64,000 bases of DNA from JAEZPW01 sp035629075 (GCA_035629075.1 DASPIK010000033.1:99880-163879); one strand, 5' to 3'; shown: positions 33,563 through 42,797, counted from the stretch's first letter. The notes: generated by a model not told the origin, from the letters alone. Translations and numbers: made by a program.

Positions 33563-33592
33563 GGCGCAGCCGAAAAAGCTGCGCCTTGTTTA
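33563..33592 (+). terminator. Rho-independent terminator of the gcv operon
   Basis: GGCGCAGC (33563-33570) pairs with GCTGCGCC (33578-33585) around a CGAAAAA loop, followed by TTGTTTATT. It lies 23 bases past the gcvPB stop. Confidence 0.85.
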
Positions 33593-33607
33593 TTCACCCA
33601 ACCTGCT

Positions 33608-34900
33608 TCAATCCACCTTCAGTTTCGAAATCAAAACATCTTGCAGTGCCTTCTCATCTTTGATTGTGCCGTTGTCGTTTATCTGGTCTACCTGCGCATT
33701 GGCGATGAAGTAGAAGTGATCGCCGGCAAGCGCGCCTGTCGTAGGAATCTTAAATTTCGGATTTCGAGACTCGAGCACCACCGCTTTCTCGACCCGGTCG
33801 AGTCCAGGTGAGAGTTCGTAGCGCATGATTCGACCCGGCCCAAGTCCGTTCTGCACGGCGATGATCGAGCGCCCACGCAGGTACATGCCGTCGATCCCCT
33901 GAGTGCTTATATCAATCGGGCGCAACAGCAGCGACATGGCTTTAGTTTTGAGATCAACAACGGAGATTCCTGCAGTATCGCTAGCGACGAGCAGACGTGC
34001 ACCGTCGGGTGTCACGATCAGGCCATTCGGGTACCAGAACGTATTCGGTGGCAGAATCTCTTCCGCCTTGTCCGCGCCGTTTGCCACTCGATATACCGTT
34101 CCCCGCAGGCTGTCGGTGACGTGAACGTCGCCATTTGGAGCGAAATCTAAGTCGTTGAACAAATGGGGACCGCTCTTCGCATCGACCACGTACTTCCTAA
34201 CCAACTTGCCCGTGCTGAGATCAAAGGCGAATAGTCCTGCTGTCCCGTTGTCCTGCCCGAAGCGCGCGTCACTTGCGCTGCTTGCGGTCCACAACAGGCG
34301 CCGCTTCGGGTCGACTTTCATGCCGAGCACGTTCCAGATGCCGCCTCCGCGAGAAGGAACGAAGTCGCTGACCTGACCAGTTCGGTCAATCCGGACGATC
34401 TTTTGCTTGTTCAAGCTTCCGACGTAGAGGGTCTGCGTGGCGGCATCATAGGCAAGCCCTTCGGGGATCAGCTTCGGATCGCGAATAACATGCGCGATTT
34501 CACTTCGCACGCGTACCGGATCGCCGGCTGCGAATTTCGCTACGAGTGCCTTGTACTCAGGGTCATCTTTCAGGGTGGCGAAAGCCGGGATATGCTCGAT
34601 GTCATAGCCTAGTTTCAGTTCTGCTACGCGGTTCAGGAGTGCAAGTGCGTCGCGTTTCTCTCCCAATCGCGCCTGAACCGAGGCCAGCCGCAACTGGATG
34701 TGCGGGTCGGGTGCAATCTGTAGCGCCTTCTTGAACGCGATCGCGGCCGCTGCATAGTCCTTCTTCCCAGCGGCCGCTATGCCTTCCCCGACCAGTTGTC
34801 TGACACCTTGGCCGTAAAAGTAGTCCTTCAATTCATCAGCTGAGCTCAAAGCCGAGACAAGTGCCAAAACCAATAGTCCCACACGCACGATTGCGCGCAT
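33608..34900 (-). CDS. Exported TPR + SMP-30/gluconolactonase-like beta-propeller protein
   Basis: 430 residues. A signal peptide (VRVGLLVLALVSALSSA) is followed by a TPR-like helical part (GIAAAGKKDYAAAAIAFKKA; HIQLRLASVQARLGEKRDAL) and then, from about residue 140, a six-bladed propeller of the SMP-30/gluconolactonase type (PEGLAYDAATQTLYVGSLNK; HLFNDLDFAPNGDVHVTDS; YPNGLIVTPDGARLLVASD; GIDGMYLRGRSIIAVQNGLG). In SMP-30 enzymes Glu, Asn and Asp ligate a divalent metal; PEG, LFND and YPNG are consistent with that site, so lactonase activity is possible but not shown. It is periplasmic. It stands alone on the minus strand. Confidence 0.75.
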   Translation of the reverse strand: MRAIVRVGLLVLALVSALSSADELKDYFYGQGVRQLVGEGIAAAGKKDYAAAAIAFKKALQIAPDPHIQLRLASVQARLGEKRDALALLNRVAELKLGYDIEHIPAFATLKDDPEYKALVAKFAAGDPVRVRSEIAHVIRDPKLIPEGLAYDAATQTLYVGSLNKQKIVRIDRTGQVSDFVPSRGGGIWNVLGMKVDPKRRLLWTASSASDARFGQDNGTAGLFAFDLSTGKLVRKYVVDAKSGPHLFNDLDFAPNGDVHVTDSLRGTVYRVANGADKAEEILPPNTFWYPNGLIVTPDGARLLVASDTAGISVVDLKTKAMSLLLRPIDISTQGIDGMYLRGRSIIAVQNGLGPGRIMRYELSPGLDRVEKAVVLESRNPKFKIPTTGALAGDHFYFIANAQVDQINDNGTIKDEKALQDVLISKLKVD

Positions 34901-34974
34901 TGATTCCTCCGCGATTGCTCATGCAACAAGCACTTAGACGTTTAGCGGTGCTCTCGGTAACCAGCAATAAGAAA

Positions 34975-34995
34975 GCCGTCCCAGCGAGGGACGGC
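34975..34995 (-). terminator. Terminator of the iorAB operon
   Basis: GCCGTCCC (34975-34982) pairs with GGGACGGC (34988-34995). On the minus strand TTTCTTATT follows. It lies 19 bases past the iorB stop. Confidence 0.8.
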
Positions 34996-35013
34996 CCAAT
35001 GTACAACTTCAAC

Positions 35014-37173
35014 TCACAGCCGTATAGGCAATTTCCTAACGCGTTTTCCGGTTGCGGCGAACACGGCATTCGCGACTGCCGGGGCGACAGGAGGAAAGGT
35101 CGGTTCGCCGATGCCTGTCGGCGGCAACTCGCTTTGCACAAGGTGAACATCGATCTGGGGTGTCTCGCTCATGTGCAGGATGTCGTAGTCGTGCCAGTTG
35201 CTCTGCTCGACGCGGCCGCCTTTGACCGTGATCTCGTGCTTGAGCGCGGCACTAAGGGCGTAGATGATTCCGCCCTCAATCTGCTGGCGCACGCCATCAG
35301 GGTTGACCACGCGCCCGCAATCCACGGCACAAGTGACTCGCTCGACTTTGATCGCACCGTTCTTTTCGACTGCAACTTCCGCCACCTGAGCAACATAGCT
35401 ATAGAAGCTGAAGTGGCACGCGATGCCCATGCCTCGTCCGGGACCGAGCTTCCGCTTGCCCCATCCAGCCTTTTCTGCCGCCAGGCGGAGCACGTTTGCC
35501 AGCCTGCCGGTGTCAAAGGTCGTTTCGCCGGACTTGACTGTCCGAGCGGGAAGCAACAACTCGAGGCGGTACTCGAGCGGGTCACGACCTGCCGCTGAAG
35601 CCAGTTCGTCGATGAAAGCCTCCACGACAAATCCGTTGAATGTGTGCTCGACCGAGCGCAGCCACCCACGAGGAAGCGCGGAGACCGCAGGCGCGTACTC
35701 GACCGCTATGTTGGGGATCAGGTAGGGCAAGTCAACAGCGCCGCCAAGTTCCAGCGCCTCGGGCGTTTTCGACTTGGGATCGAGTGCAGTCTGAATCGGG
35801 GTGGATGAAAACCGGTGCAGCCACGCTGAAGGCTTGCCGTCCTGTGCCAACGTCCCTTGTGACACGTGGTAGCTAGCTGGACGAAAGTAGTCATGCTGCA
35901 GATCGTCATCCCGCGTCCACACTACTTGCACGGGCGCTTCGAGCTTTTTCGATATCTGAACCGCTTCCTCGACTTCGCCCGGAAATGCCTTGCGCCCGAA
36001 CCCTCCGCCGAGCAGGGGAATGTTGATCTTGATCTTCTCGGCGGGCAATCCTGTGATTCCACGTGCAACGCCGAAGGTCCAAGCGGGGATCTGCGTAGGC
36101 GCCCAGATCTCGCAGCGGTCTTTCTGTACCCAGGCGATGCAGACCGGCGGTTCGAGTGGTGCGTGTGCGATGAAGGGCACTTCATATACGGCCTCAATCT
36201 TTCGGCCACTCGATGCCAGCGCATCTTCGACCTCGCCCTCCTTGCGGAAGGCCTGCTGCGTTGTCGCGGTCAGCGTTTTGAATTGTTGGCGGAGAGTGTC
36301 CGAACTATCATTGGCGTGCCCGCCATCATTCCACGTGACTTTCAGCGCTTCGCGGCCCTTGATCGCTGCCCACGTGTTTTCGGCCACGACGGCAACACCG
36401 CGCGCAATCTCGAAGACGTGCTTTACTCCAGGAATTTTCAGTGCGTCGGTCGAATCGAAACTCGCGACCTTGCCCCCGTGGATGGCGCAGCGCGCCACAG
36501 TGGCGAACATCATTCCGGGTACGCGAACGTCGATACCGAACTTCGCAGCCCCGGTCAGCTTCTCAGGCGAGTCAACCCGTGGTAGCGACTTGCCGATGAG
36601 TTTGAACTGTTTCGGGTCCTTCAACTGTACATCTTTGGGAAGTGGCAGCGCGGCCGCAAAAGTTGCAAGTTGGCCGAACGAAGCTCGCTTCCCGCTCGGG
36701 ACGTGCATGATGTAGCCGTTGTCGGCCACGCAGTCCTTGCGATCGACCTTGTTCTGCTGGCAGAAGGCTTCGATCAGCAGTTCACGCGCGGTTGCGCCGG
36801 CTTTTCGAAGTCGATCCCAGCACGTGCGCACGCTCATGCTGCCGCCAGTGCTCTGGTCGCCGTACTTCGGATCGAAGGCGGCGGGGACGATCTTCACTCG
36901 ATTCCAGTCGGCTCCCAACTCGTCTGCGACTATCGCGGGTAGGGCCGTTCGGACACCCTGTCCCATCTCCGAGCGAGCCGTCCAGATGAGGACGTCGTCA
37001 TTGGTGTCGATGGCGACAAACCCATTTGGCTCGAATGAAGTGTTGTCGGCGTGAATCGGTCCTGGGTCTTCCAAGTAGACACCTATCGCCAATCCCGCGG
37101 CAGCGGCTGGAACGATCTTCATGAAGTCACGGCGGCTGACGTGGCGAATGCAGGTGTGCTCGTGTTCGCTCAT
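35014..37173 (-). CDS. iorB: Molybdenum hydroxylase large subunit, isoquinoline 1-oxidoreductase type
   Basis: 719 residues. The N-terminus has a Tat signal (VSRRDFMKIVPAAAAGLAIG). The protein is a xanthine-oxidase-family molybdopterin subunit of the IorB group: SEMGQGVRTALPAIVADELG, GDQSTGGSMSVRTCWDRLRK, AKFGIDVRVPGMMFATVARC, EPPVCIAWVQKDRCEIWAPT, NIPLLGGGFGRKAFPGE and GEPTFPPVAPAVANAVFAAT, where the last Glu is the catalytic base position (GIGEPT). It hydroxylates N-heterocycles or oxidises aldehydes at a Mo centre; the substrate is unknown. Its start overlaps the 2Fe-2S subunit gene by 4 bases. No cytochrome c or XdhC chaperone gene is adjacent. Confidence 0.9.
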   Translation of the reverse strand: MSEHEHTCIRHVSRRDFMKIVPAAAAGLAIGVYLEDPGPIHADNTSFEPNGFVAIDTNDDVLIWTARSEMGQGVRTALPAIVADELGADWNRVKIVPAAFDPKYGDQSTGGSMSVRTCWDRLRKAGATARELLIEAFCQQNKVDRKDCVADNGYIMHVPSGKRASFGQLATFAAALPLPKDVQLKDPKQFKLIGKSLPRVDSPEKLTGAAKFGIDVRVPGMMFATVARCAIHGGKVASFDSTDALKIPGVKHVFEIARGVAVVAENTWAAIKGREALKVTWNDGGHANDSSDTLRQQFKTLTATTQQAFRKEGEVEDALASSGRKIEAVYEVPFIAHAPLEPPVCIAWVQKDRCEIWAPTQIPAWTFGVARGITGLPAEKIKINIPLLGGGFGRKAFPGEVEEAVQISKKLEAPVQVVWTRDDDLQHDYFRPASYHVSQGTLAQDGKPSAWLHRFSSTPIQTALDPKSKTPEALELGGAVDLPYLIPNIAVEYAPAVSALPRGWLRSVEHTFNGFVVEAFIDELASAAGRDPLEYRLELLLPARTVKSGETTFDTGRLANVLRLAAEKAGWGKRKLGPGRGMGIACHFSFYSYVAQVAEVAVEKNGAIKVERVTCAVDCGRVVNPDGVRQQIEGGIIYALSAALKHEITVKGGRVEQSNWHDYDILHMSETPQIDVHLVQSELPPTGIGEPTFPPVAPAVANAVFAATGKRVRKLPIRL

Positions 37174-37640
37174 TTCGCACCTCCGCTGTTGGCCGCAGCA
37201 CGATGGATCGCACGTCTAACTCTGCCGTAGGTCCCACAGCGGCACAGGTTACTGTCCAGCGCCTCGTCGATTTCGACATCGGTCGGGTTCGGCTTTTTCG
37301 CCATAAGGGCGGCGGCAACCATCAGGATTCCGGGCTGGCAGTAGCCGCACTGTGAGACTTCCTCGTCGAGCCACGCCTTGTGCAGAGCCTGATTGCTGCT
37401 ACTCGCGAGCCCCTCGATGGTCGTGATCTTCTTCCCTGCCGCGTCCGATACGGGCAGCGTGCACGAGCGTGTCGGCTCGCCGTCGAGGTGCACCGTGCAT
37501 GCGCCGCAAAGGCCTTCGCCGCAGCCGTACTTCGTTCCAGTCAGGCCGAGGTTGTCGCGCAGCACCCAGAGAAGTGGCGTGTCCGGCGAAACGTCGACAA
37601 CATAGTCGTTGCCATTCACATTGAGCGTAGTCGTAGCCAT
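37170..37640 (-). CDS. iorA: 2Fe-2S subunit of molybdenum hydroxylase
   Basis: 156 residues, the small iron-sulphur subunit partnering iorB. The plant-type 2Fe-2S cluster is bound by KYGCGEGLCGACTVHL and a later Cys in TRSCTLPV; the second cluster by QCGYCQPGILMVAAAL and SNLCRCGTYGRVRRAI. It passes electrons from the Mo site to an acceptor. ATG 37640 has AGAAGG 6 bases upstream; the frame also opens with TTG one codon earlier. No signal peptide is present, so it is probably exported by riding on the Tat-targeted large subunit, as known for related enzymes. Confidence 0.93.
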   Translation of the reverse strand: MATTTLNVNGNDYVVDVSPDTPLLWVLRDNLGLTGTKYGCGEGLCGACTVHLDGEPTRSCTLPVSDAAGKKITTIEGLASSSNQALHKAWLDEEVSQCGYCQPGILMVAAALMAKKPNPTDVEIDEALDSNLCRCGTYGRVRRAIHRAAANSGGAK

Positions 37641-37737
37641 CAATGCCTTCTGATTTCAAGTTGATACGAAACCTCAGCAGAGTAGAACACGGAGCAAGTG
37701 CTTTGTCTGTGACAATTCGTTCGGCACAAAAGAAGAA

Positions 37738-37760
37738 AGCCGTCCCCGAGAAGGACGGCT
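37738..37760 (-). terminator. Terminator of the SYLF-domain gene
   Basis: AGCCGTCC (37738-37745) pairs with GGACGGCT (37753-37760), followed on the minus strand by TTCTTCTTTTG. The stem is nearly the same as the iorAB terminator (GCCGTCCC), so the two hairpins may be related copies. Confidence 0.8.
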
Positions 37761-37820
37761 GCGGAACTATGTGAGGGGGCGACTTAACGGCTGCTGGCGG
37801 CATCAGCCTAGCTGCAGCTG

Positions 37821-38534
37821 CTAATTCTTCAGCGACCTCGCCTCACTCTTGTTACGTGGTGACTTGCTGTTGAGCACAGATATGAGTTTTCGTGCCGCTG
37901 CCGGAGTACTCACGGCATGTCTAGTGATGATGTCGGTTGCACTCAACTTCTTCCCGTAAAGGTTCTCATTTGCGCCCCCGTCGGAGCGTAAGGTCGAGCC
38001 CTCGAGCGATATTCCTGCGAACAGTCCCTTCGAACGCGAGTAGCTTAGTACCTCGGCCCTCATTACAACGTCGGTGGCGGCTTGTGCGCTTCGGCCCTTA
38101 GGACCTGCTGCAGCAGCGGCATCGGCACCAAGCTTGACCTTCGATTTCAACAGGGATTTTGCGCCGCCCGGATTCATCACCAGTAGCACGAAGTCGGTCA
38201 TATTGCCGCCCAACTGAATTCCAATGTTCGCACCTTCAAGCGCGTACATCGCCGGCGCACCCCAACTGCCCGTGAAATTCTCTCCCGAGCGGCAGATCAT
38301 AGCCCCGCGTCCATAGCTACCGCCAATGCCGATAGCGAACTTCTTGACCGACGGCAGCACAATCACGCACTCCGCTCGTTCCAGCAGTTCCTCGGGGATG
38401 TTGTCGGGGACGTTGAGAATCTCCTCGAGTACTCGTCCGGCGTCCTCAAGTCTGTCTTGTTCCTTCTCCTGCGCCAGCAAGGTTGAGGGAAGTGTGACCA
38501 AGAGAACCATAAACAGCAGCAGAGCTTTACGCAT
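37821..38534 (-). CDS. Exported SYLF-domain (Ysc84/DUF500) protein
   Basis: 237 residues with a signal peptide (LLLFMVLLVTLPSTLLAQ). The mature part is a SYLF lipid-binding domain: AGRVLEEILNVPDNIPEELL, ECVIVLPSVKKFAIGIGGSY, GRGAMICRSGENFTGSWGAP and IGIQLGGNMTDFVLLVMNPG, ending VLSYSRSKGLFAGISLEGST and the YGKKLSATDI segment. Eukaryotic SYLF proteins bind phosphoinositides; bacterial exported ones are thought to bind membrane lipids, but their function is unclear. It ends in a Lys/Ser tail. It stands alone with its own terminator. Confidence 0.88.
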   Translation of the reverse strand: MRKALLLFMVLLVTLPSTLLAQEKEQDRLEDAGRVLEEILNVPDNIPEELLERAECVIVLPSVKKFAIGIGGSYGRGAMICRSGENFTGSWGAPAMYALEGANIGIQLGGNMTDFVLLVMNPGGAKSLLKSKVKLGADAAAAAGPKGRSAQAATDVVMRAEVLSYSRSKGLFAGISLEGSTLRSDGGANENLYGKKLSATDIITRHAVSTPAAARKLISVLNSKSPRNKSEARSLKN

Positions 38535-38686
38535 ACGTTCTCCTCTTCAGTGGTGTCCAACTTACCGAACCAGAGCTGCTGCGTAAAGAGGAAACAAGTG
38601 AGGTACGTTGAGTAAGGCGCCTCTTCGCGAACGCGTCGCGAACGAAATGCGATCACATGACGCACGTCGCGTCCCAGGGAAATGGC

Positions 38687-39733
38687 TCAGGACCGGGCGA
38701 GTTTCGTGGCGATCTTTGTGTAAAGGTCCACGGCTTCGAATAGCTGCTTCTTTTCCAAGTACTCGTGTTCGGTATGGGCGACGTGAATGGATCCTGGACC
38801 AAGGAGCAGTGGCTGTCCCCAGTTTGACAGCGCAGGGATATCGGTGGTGAAGGCTGCAACCATGGTTGGTAGTCCTTCGACCGTGCGCATTCGGATAAGC
38901 GGAATGTCTAGCGGGAACTGAACCTCGGCGAGTCCATCGACGGCTTGAGCGATGTCGCGCTTCAGATCTTCGCTTGGGCCGACTAGGCGACAGAGAAGGA
39001 GAGCGCGCGCGAAGTCCGGGATGACGTTGGGTGCGCGACCACCTTCGATCACGCCGATGTTCATGGTGCAGAGGCCGAGGTCCGGATCGTTCGGCAGGTC
39101 CATTGCTTTAAGACGACGCAAAGCTTCGAGTAGTTTGTCTATGGCCGACTCGCCGAGTTCGGGGTAGGCAGAGTGAGCCATGCGTCCGCGAGCAGTGATC
39201 TCAACGCGAAGAGAGCCCTTTGAAGCGATGGCGAGTTTGTTGTCAGTCGGTTCGCCATTGACGAGAAAACGCGCCCCGCGCGGCTGGCCATTTGCGACGA
39301 TTGCTCCGGTACTGTCACGCTCTTCGCCGACAACGAACAGGAGGCCAACGTTAATACCATCTGCGTGCAGTCGTAGTGCGGCTCCAACCTGGGCGGCTAA
39401 TATTCCTTTGGCATCGCAGGAGCCGCGGCCGTAAATGCGCTCAGCGTCTTCAAAAGAAGGAATGAATGGAGGCACCGTATCGATGTGCGTGGAGAACACA
39501 ATCGCAGGTGCCGGAGTTTCTGGCCAGAATGCATAGACGTTGAAGCGCTCCGCGGGACTGCCTTCAACGCCCGAGGAGGCGACATGTGTTGGGGTGGCTG
39601 CTGGGACGTCCATCCTCTCGACCTGCAGGCCTAGTTGCGTTAGCGTGCGGAAAAGGAACTCCCCGACTGCGGCTTCGTTTCCTGTGATTGATTCGATGTC
39701 GACGAGTTGGCGTGTAAGAGCAACCAGGTCCAT
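38687..39733 (-). CDS. M20-family metallopeptidase/deacylase (ArgE/DapE-like)
   Basis: 348 residues from ATG 39733; an in-frame ATG at 39757 is also possible, and neither has a ribosome-binding site. Active-site segments of the M20 family are present: FSTHIDTVPPFIPS (first zinc His and catalytic Asp), YGRGSCDAKGILAAQVGAAL (bridging Asp), VGEERDSTGA (catalytic Glu pair), and HTEHEYLEKKQL (last zinc His). The lid/dimerisation domain lies about residues 165-280 (GRMAHSAYPELGESAIDKLL). It would hydrolyse an N-acyl bond in a small amino acid or peptide; which one cannot be told. It is divergent from the alpha/beta hydrolase at 39824. Confidence 0.85.
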   Translation of the reverse strand: MDLVALTRQLVDIESITGNEAAVGEFLFRTLTQLGLQVERMDVPAATPTHVASSGVEGSPAERFNVYAFWPETPAPAIVFSTHIDTVPPFIPSFEDAERIYGRGSCDAKGILAAQVGAALRLHADGINVGLLFVVGEERDSTGAIVANGQPRGARFLVNGEPTDNKLAIASKGSLRVEITARGRMAHSAYPELGESAIDKLLEALRRLKAMDLPNDPDLGLCTMNIGVIEGGRAPNVIPDFARALLLCRLVGPSEDLKRDIAQAVDGLAEVQFPLDIPLIRMRTVEGLPTMVAAFTTDIPALSNWGQPLLLGPGSIHVAHTEHEYLEKKQLFEAVDLYTKIATKLARS

Positions 39734-39823
39734 GCAAAACAGAATAACAGCCAGCATTATGTGGGGCGTGCGGGGAGAAATTGGTATTCTGTTTTGCTAC
39801 TACTGTAGCGCCCAGGAACGCAG

Positions 39824-40513
39824 ATGAACGGAGCAGACCGAAATGTCGATGCAGCCCATGCGCAGATGCACTCGCTCATGCTGCAGGGGCCTGCAGGGCA
39901 TCTCGAGGCATTGCTGAACGCTGGTTCCACAACGGCGACGCATGCAGCGTTGGTATGTCACCCGCACCCGCTGTATGGCGGGACCATGCACAACAAAGTC
40001 GTCTATCATGCGGCGAAAGCGCTCAATGGCATTGGATTCCCGGTGTTGCGCTTTAATTTTCGCGGGACCGGGCGAAGTGGTGGCCGGCATGACGGACGGG
40101 CGGAGTCCGAAGACGTTCAGGCTGCGCTTGACTGGGTCGCGCAGGAATTTGGGTTGCCGATTGTGTGTGCTGGATTTTCATTCGGGGCGGCAATGAGCCT
40201 GCTTGCGGGTTGTAGCGATCGCAGGGTTGCATGCTTGGTCGCCTTGGGAACACCGATCGCGGCGGAAGGGCGCGTGTACGCCTACAGTTTTCTTGCAAAT
40301 TGCACCAAGCCCAAGCTGTTCGTAAGCGGCACAGAGGATGAGTTCGGGCCTAAGACCGAAGTGGAGCGAGTGTTTCGAGGTGCGGCCGCACCAAAACGGC
40401 TTGTATGGATTGAGCAGGCCGGTCATTTTTTTGAAGGTAAGTTACCGGAAATGAGGAGCGCGGTTGAGCAGTGGGTTTCCGGAACACTGGAAGTGAATCG
40501 CGACACGCAGTGA
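39824..40513 (+). CDS. Alpha/beta hydrolase
   Basis: 229 residues. A compact alpha/beta hydrolase of the group with HPHPLYGGTMHNKVVYHAA and LRFNFRGTGRSGG (oxyanion region). The nucleophile is Ser in CAGFSFGAAMSLLA, the acid Asp probably in SGTEDEFGP and the base His in IEQAGHFFEGKLPE. There is no signal peptide. This group is usually annotated as dienelactone-hydrolase-like or peptidase-like; the substrate is unknown. AGGA lies 6 bases before the ATG. The glycerate kinase gene follows after 25 bases, so they may be co-transcribed. Confidence 0.85.
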   Translation: MNGADRNVDAAHAQMHSLMLQGPAGHLEALLNAGSTTATHAALVCHPHPLYGGTMHNKVVYHAAKALNGIGFPVLRFNFRGTGRSGGRHDGRAESEDVQAALDWVAQEFGLPIVCAGFSFGAAMSLLAGCSDRRVACLVALGTPIAAEGRVYAYSFLANCTKPKLFVSGTEDEFGPKTEVERVFRGAAAPKRLVWIEQAGHFFEGKLPEMRSAVEQWVSGTLEVNRDTQ

Positions 40514-40538
40514 ATCGAGCGTAGTCTTGATAGAGCTA

Positions 40539-41876
40539 ATGAATCTCATGCACGGACCAGCTACATCCAGTGAATTCGAAAAACATCGTTCGTTGCTGCG
40601 GCAGGTGTTTCAGCACGCACTTTCCGAGGCGGCAATCGAGAACGTCTTCGAACGCCACATTAGTTACGAGCGCGGCTTGTTGAGGGTTGGAGAAGACCTT
40701 TACGATCTCAGTCGGTACGGACGTGTGATCGTCGTAGCGATCGGCAAGGCCGCTCACACTATGGCGCAGGCGCTGACGAAGAAGCTCGGTTACGGCGTTG
40801 CCGAAGGCATCGTAGTAGCTCCGGTCGATGTGGCACCGCAACTGCCTGGCTTCCGATACTTTCGAGGCGGGCACCCACTCCCAACAGCCGAGTCGGTCCG
40901 CGCCGGCAATGCCGTCCTGCGTGCGCTTGAGGCGCAGACGGAGTCGTCGCTTGTCGTGTACCTCATCAGCGGTGGTGCGTCGGCGTTATGCGAAACGCCG
41001 ATCTCTTCGGACATCAGTCTGGAAGATCTTGTTGCGACCTATCGAATCTTGGTTCACTCGGGAGCACCGATTGCACAGATCAATGCGATCCGAAAACATC
41101 TGTCGGCCCTGAAAGGTGGCAGGATGGCCCGCGCTGCAGGGGCAGCAACTCAGGTCGCGATACTCATATCCGACGTGCCGGAAGGCAAGGTGGATTCGCT
41201 CGCTTCGGGTCCTACCGTCCCAGATACGACGACCGTTGAAGATTGTTACCGAGTCGCTGCCGAATACGGGATGGTGCAGCATTTCCCCGCGTCTGTAAGG
41301 CAGTTATTAGAGGATCGCGAACTTGAGGAGACGCCGAAACAGGGCGATCCGGAATTCGCCAAATCAAGGTACTGGGTGATTGCGTCCAACGAGACTGCGC
41401 TGAGAACTGCCGTGGAGAAGGCCCGGTCGGCTGACTTCACTGTGGTGATCGACAACAGTTGCGACGATTGGGATTACGCAGCGGCAGCGGACTATCTTTT
41501 GCTGCGGCTGGCTGAGCTGCGGAAATCCGTAGAGCGCGTCTGTCTTGTTTCGGGCGGCGAGGTCACGGTGAAGGTCACGAACGGCGGCACTGGCGGGCGT
41601 AATCAGCAGTTCGCTCTCTATTGTGCAACAAAAATCACCGGCCAGAACGTGACTGTGCTGAGCGCGGGGACCGACGGCATCGACGGCAACAGCGATTTCG
41701 CGGGAGCGGTGGTAGACGGGACGACAGTCGAGCGGGCCGCGGCCCTCGGACTGAATCCTGAGGAAGCGCTGCGAGACTTCAACGCTTCACCTCTCTTCCA
41801 GCATCTTGGTGACGCGATTGTAACTGGGCCCACTGGGAACAATGTGCGCGATCTGCGTGTATTGCTGGCGTGGTGA
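40539..41876 (+). CDS. Glycerate 2-kinase (GckA/MOFRL family)
   Basis: 445 residues from ATG 40539; TTG 40527 and ATG 40548 are alternatives. The DUF4147 N-terminal domain (VIVVAIGKAAHTMAQAL; VVYLISGGASALCETP; QINAIRKHLSALKGGRMA) and the MOFRL C-terminal domain (VCLVSGGEVTVKVTNGGTGG; RNQQFALYCA; SAGTDGIDGNSDFAGAVVD; TGPTGNNVRDLRVLL) are both complete. The enzyme phosphorylates glycerate at C2, feeding 2-phosphoglycerate into glycolysis. Together with the beta-hydroxyacid dehydrogenase 1.1 kb downstream it could work on tartronate semialdehyde or hydroxypyruvate, but this is inference. Confidence 0.9.
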   Translation: MNLMHGPATSSEFEKHRSLLRQVFQHALSEAAIENVFERHISYERGLLRVGEDLYDLSRYGRVIVVAIGKAAHTMAQALTKKLGYGVAEGIVVAPVDVAPQLPGFRYFRGGHPLPTAESVRAGNAVLRALEAQTESSLVVYLISGGASALCETPISSDISLEDLVATYRILVHSGAPIAQINAIRKHLSALKGGRMARAAGAATQVAILISDVPEGKVDSLASGPTVPDTTTVEDCYRVAAEYGMVQHFPASVRQLLEDRELEETPKQGDPEFAKSRYWVIASNETALRTAVEKARSADFTVVIDNSCDDWDYAAAADYLLLRLAELRKSVERVCLVSGGEVTVKVTNGGTGGRNQQFALYCATKITGQNVTVLSAGTDGIDGNSDFAGAVVDGTTVERAAALGLNPEEALRDFNASPLFQHLGDAIVTGPTGNNVRDLRVLLAW

Positions 41877-41915
41877 GCGGGGCGGTTTTGGCGATCCAGG
41901 CTTGCGCGAAAGGAT

Positions 41916-42797
41916 TCAGAAGAAGTGGGTCGCGCCTTCTTCGAGAACGACCACACGGTCGTCGACGCCGGTAGCTGACGATTTGTCCGCCAGTCGCTGG
42001 AGTGGCTCATCCATAGGTTCGTGCGACAGACGGAACGTTCCGTAGTGCATCGGAACCATCCACCGAGAACCAAGATCGATGAAGGCTTGAACCGCGTCTT
42101 CAGGGCTGGTGTGAACGTTCCGAAACGACGGCGGGTGATAAGCGCCGATTGGAAGAAGCGCAACCTCGGGACGGAGTCGATGACCAATTTCGCGGAATCC
42201 CTCAAAATAGGCAGTATCGCCAGCGTGATATAGCGACTGGCCATTGCCTTTTAGTACGTATCCACCGTAGCCGCGATGCATGTCGCGAAGGACCCGGGCT
42301 CCCCAATGTCGTGAGGGCGTGTGAATGACTTGAACACCGTTGAGGTCCAGCGTTTCCCACCATCCAATCTCGATCACTTCACGAAAACCGAGGTCAGAAA
42401 CAAGATCTCCCACTAGGCGTGGAACGATGATGGCCGGAGCCGCTCGCCTTTTCCGCCGAGTGACTCGAACTAATGCACGCAAAGAAGGGCGGTGCAGGTG
42501 GTCAAAATGCGCATGTGTTACCAGAACGGCGTCGATGGGTGGCAGGTCCTTTACTTTCACACCTGGGCGGCGAAGCCGCTTTAAGATGAAAAGCCATTGT
42601 GCGAAGTTCGGATCGATGACGATGTTTTTGCCGCCGATTTGCACGAAAAAACTGGAATGACCGATGAATGTTAGGCCGAGTTCACCGTTATTTGCGAGAA
42701 CCGGATGGCGCGAGTATCCGGTTCTTGGCGTCATGGCGGAATGACGCACAAGCTTGGTGAACTGGCGGGCCTTTTTTCTCAGTGTGATATTCAACAT
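41916..42797 (-). CDS. Metallo-beta-lactamase-fold hydrolase (NAPE-PLD-like)
   Basis: 293 residues. The zinc motif is LVTHAHFDHLHRPSL (HxHxDH), with further ligands in VIHTPSRHWGARVL, YHAGDTAYFEGF and VPMHYGTFRLSHEPM. The N-terminal TFIGHSSFFVQIGGKNIVID and the order of motifs match the group related to N-acyl-phosphatidylethanolamine phospholipase D and UlaG. It likely hydrolyses a phosphodiester or lactone; the substrate is unknown. There is no signal peptide, but a basic N-terminus (LRKKARQFTKLVRH) might touch the membrane. It is convergent with the glycerate kinase gene. Confidence 0.85.
   Translation of the reverse strand: MLNITLRKKARQFTKLVRHSAMTPRTGYSRHPVLANNGELGLTFIGHSSFFVQIGGKNIVIDPNFAQWLFILKRLRRPGVKVKDLPPIDAVLVTHAHFDHLHRPSLRALVRVTRRKRRAAPAIIVPRLVGDLVSDLGFREVIEIGWWETLDLNGVQVIHTPSRHWGARVLRDMHRGYGGYVLKGNGQSLYHAGDTAYFEGFREIGHRLRPEVALLPIGAYHPPSFRNVHTSPEDAVQAFIDLGSRWMVPMHYGTFRLSHEPMDEPLQRLADKSSATGVDDRVVVLEEGATHFF

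Noticed and set aside
35866..36715. Two long plus-strand frames opposite iorB
   Set aside because: Antisense to the molybdenum hydroxylase, with no start signal or family match.
37121..37173. iorA-iorB overlap as a frameshift
   Set aside because: The 4-base ATGA overlap is a normal coupled start, and both proteins are complete.
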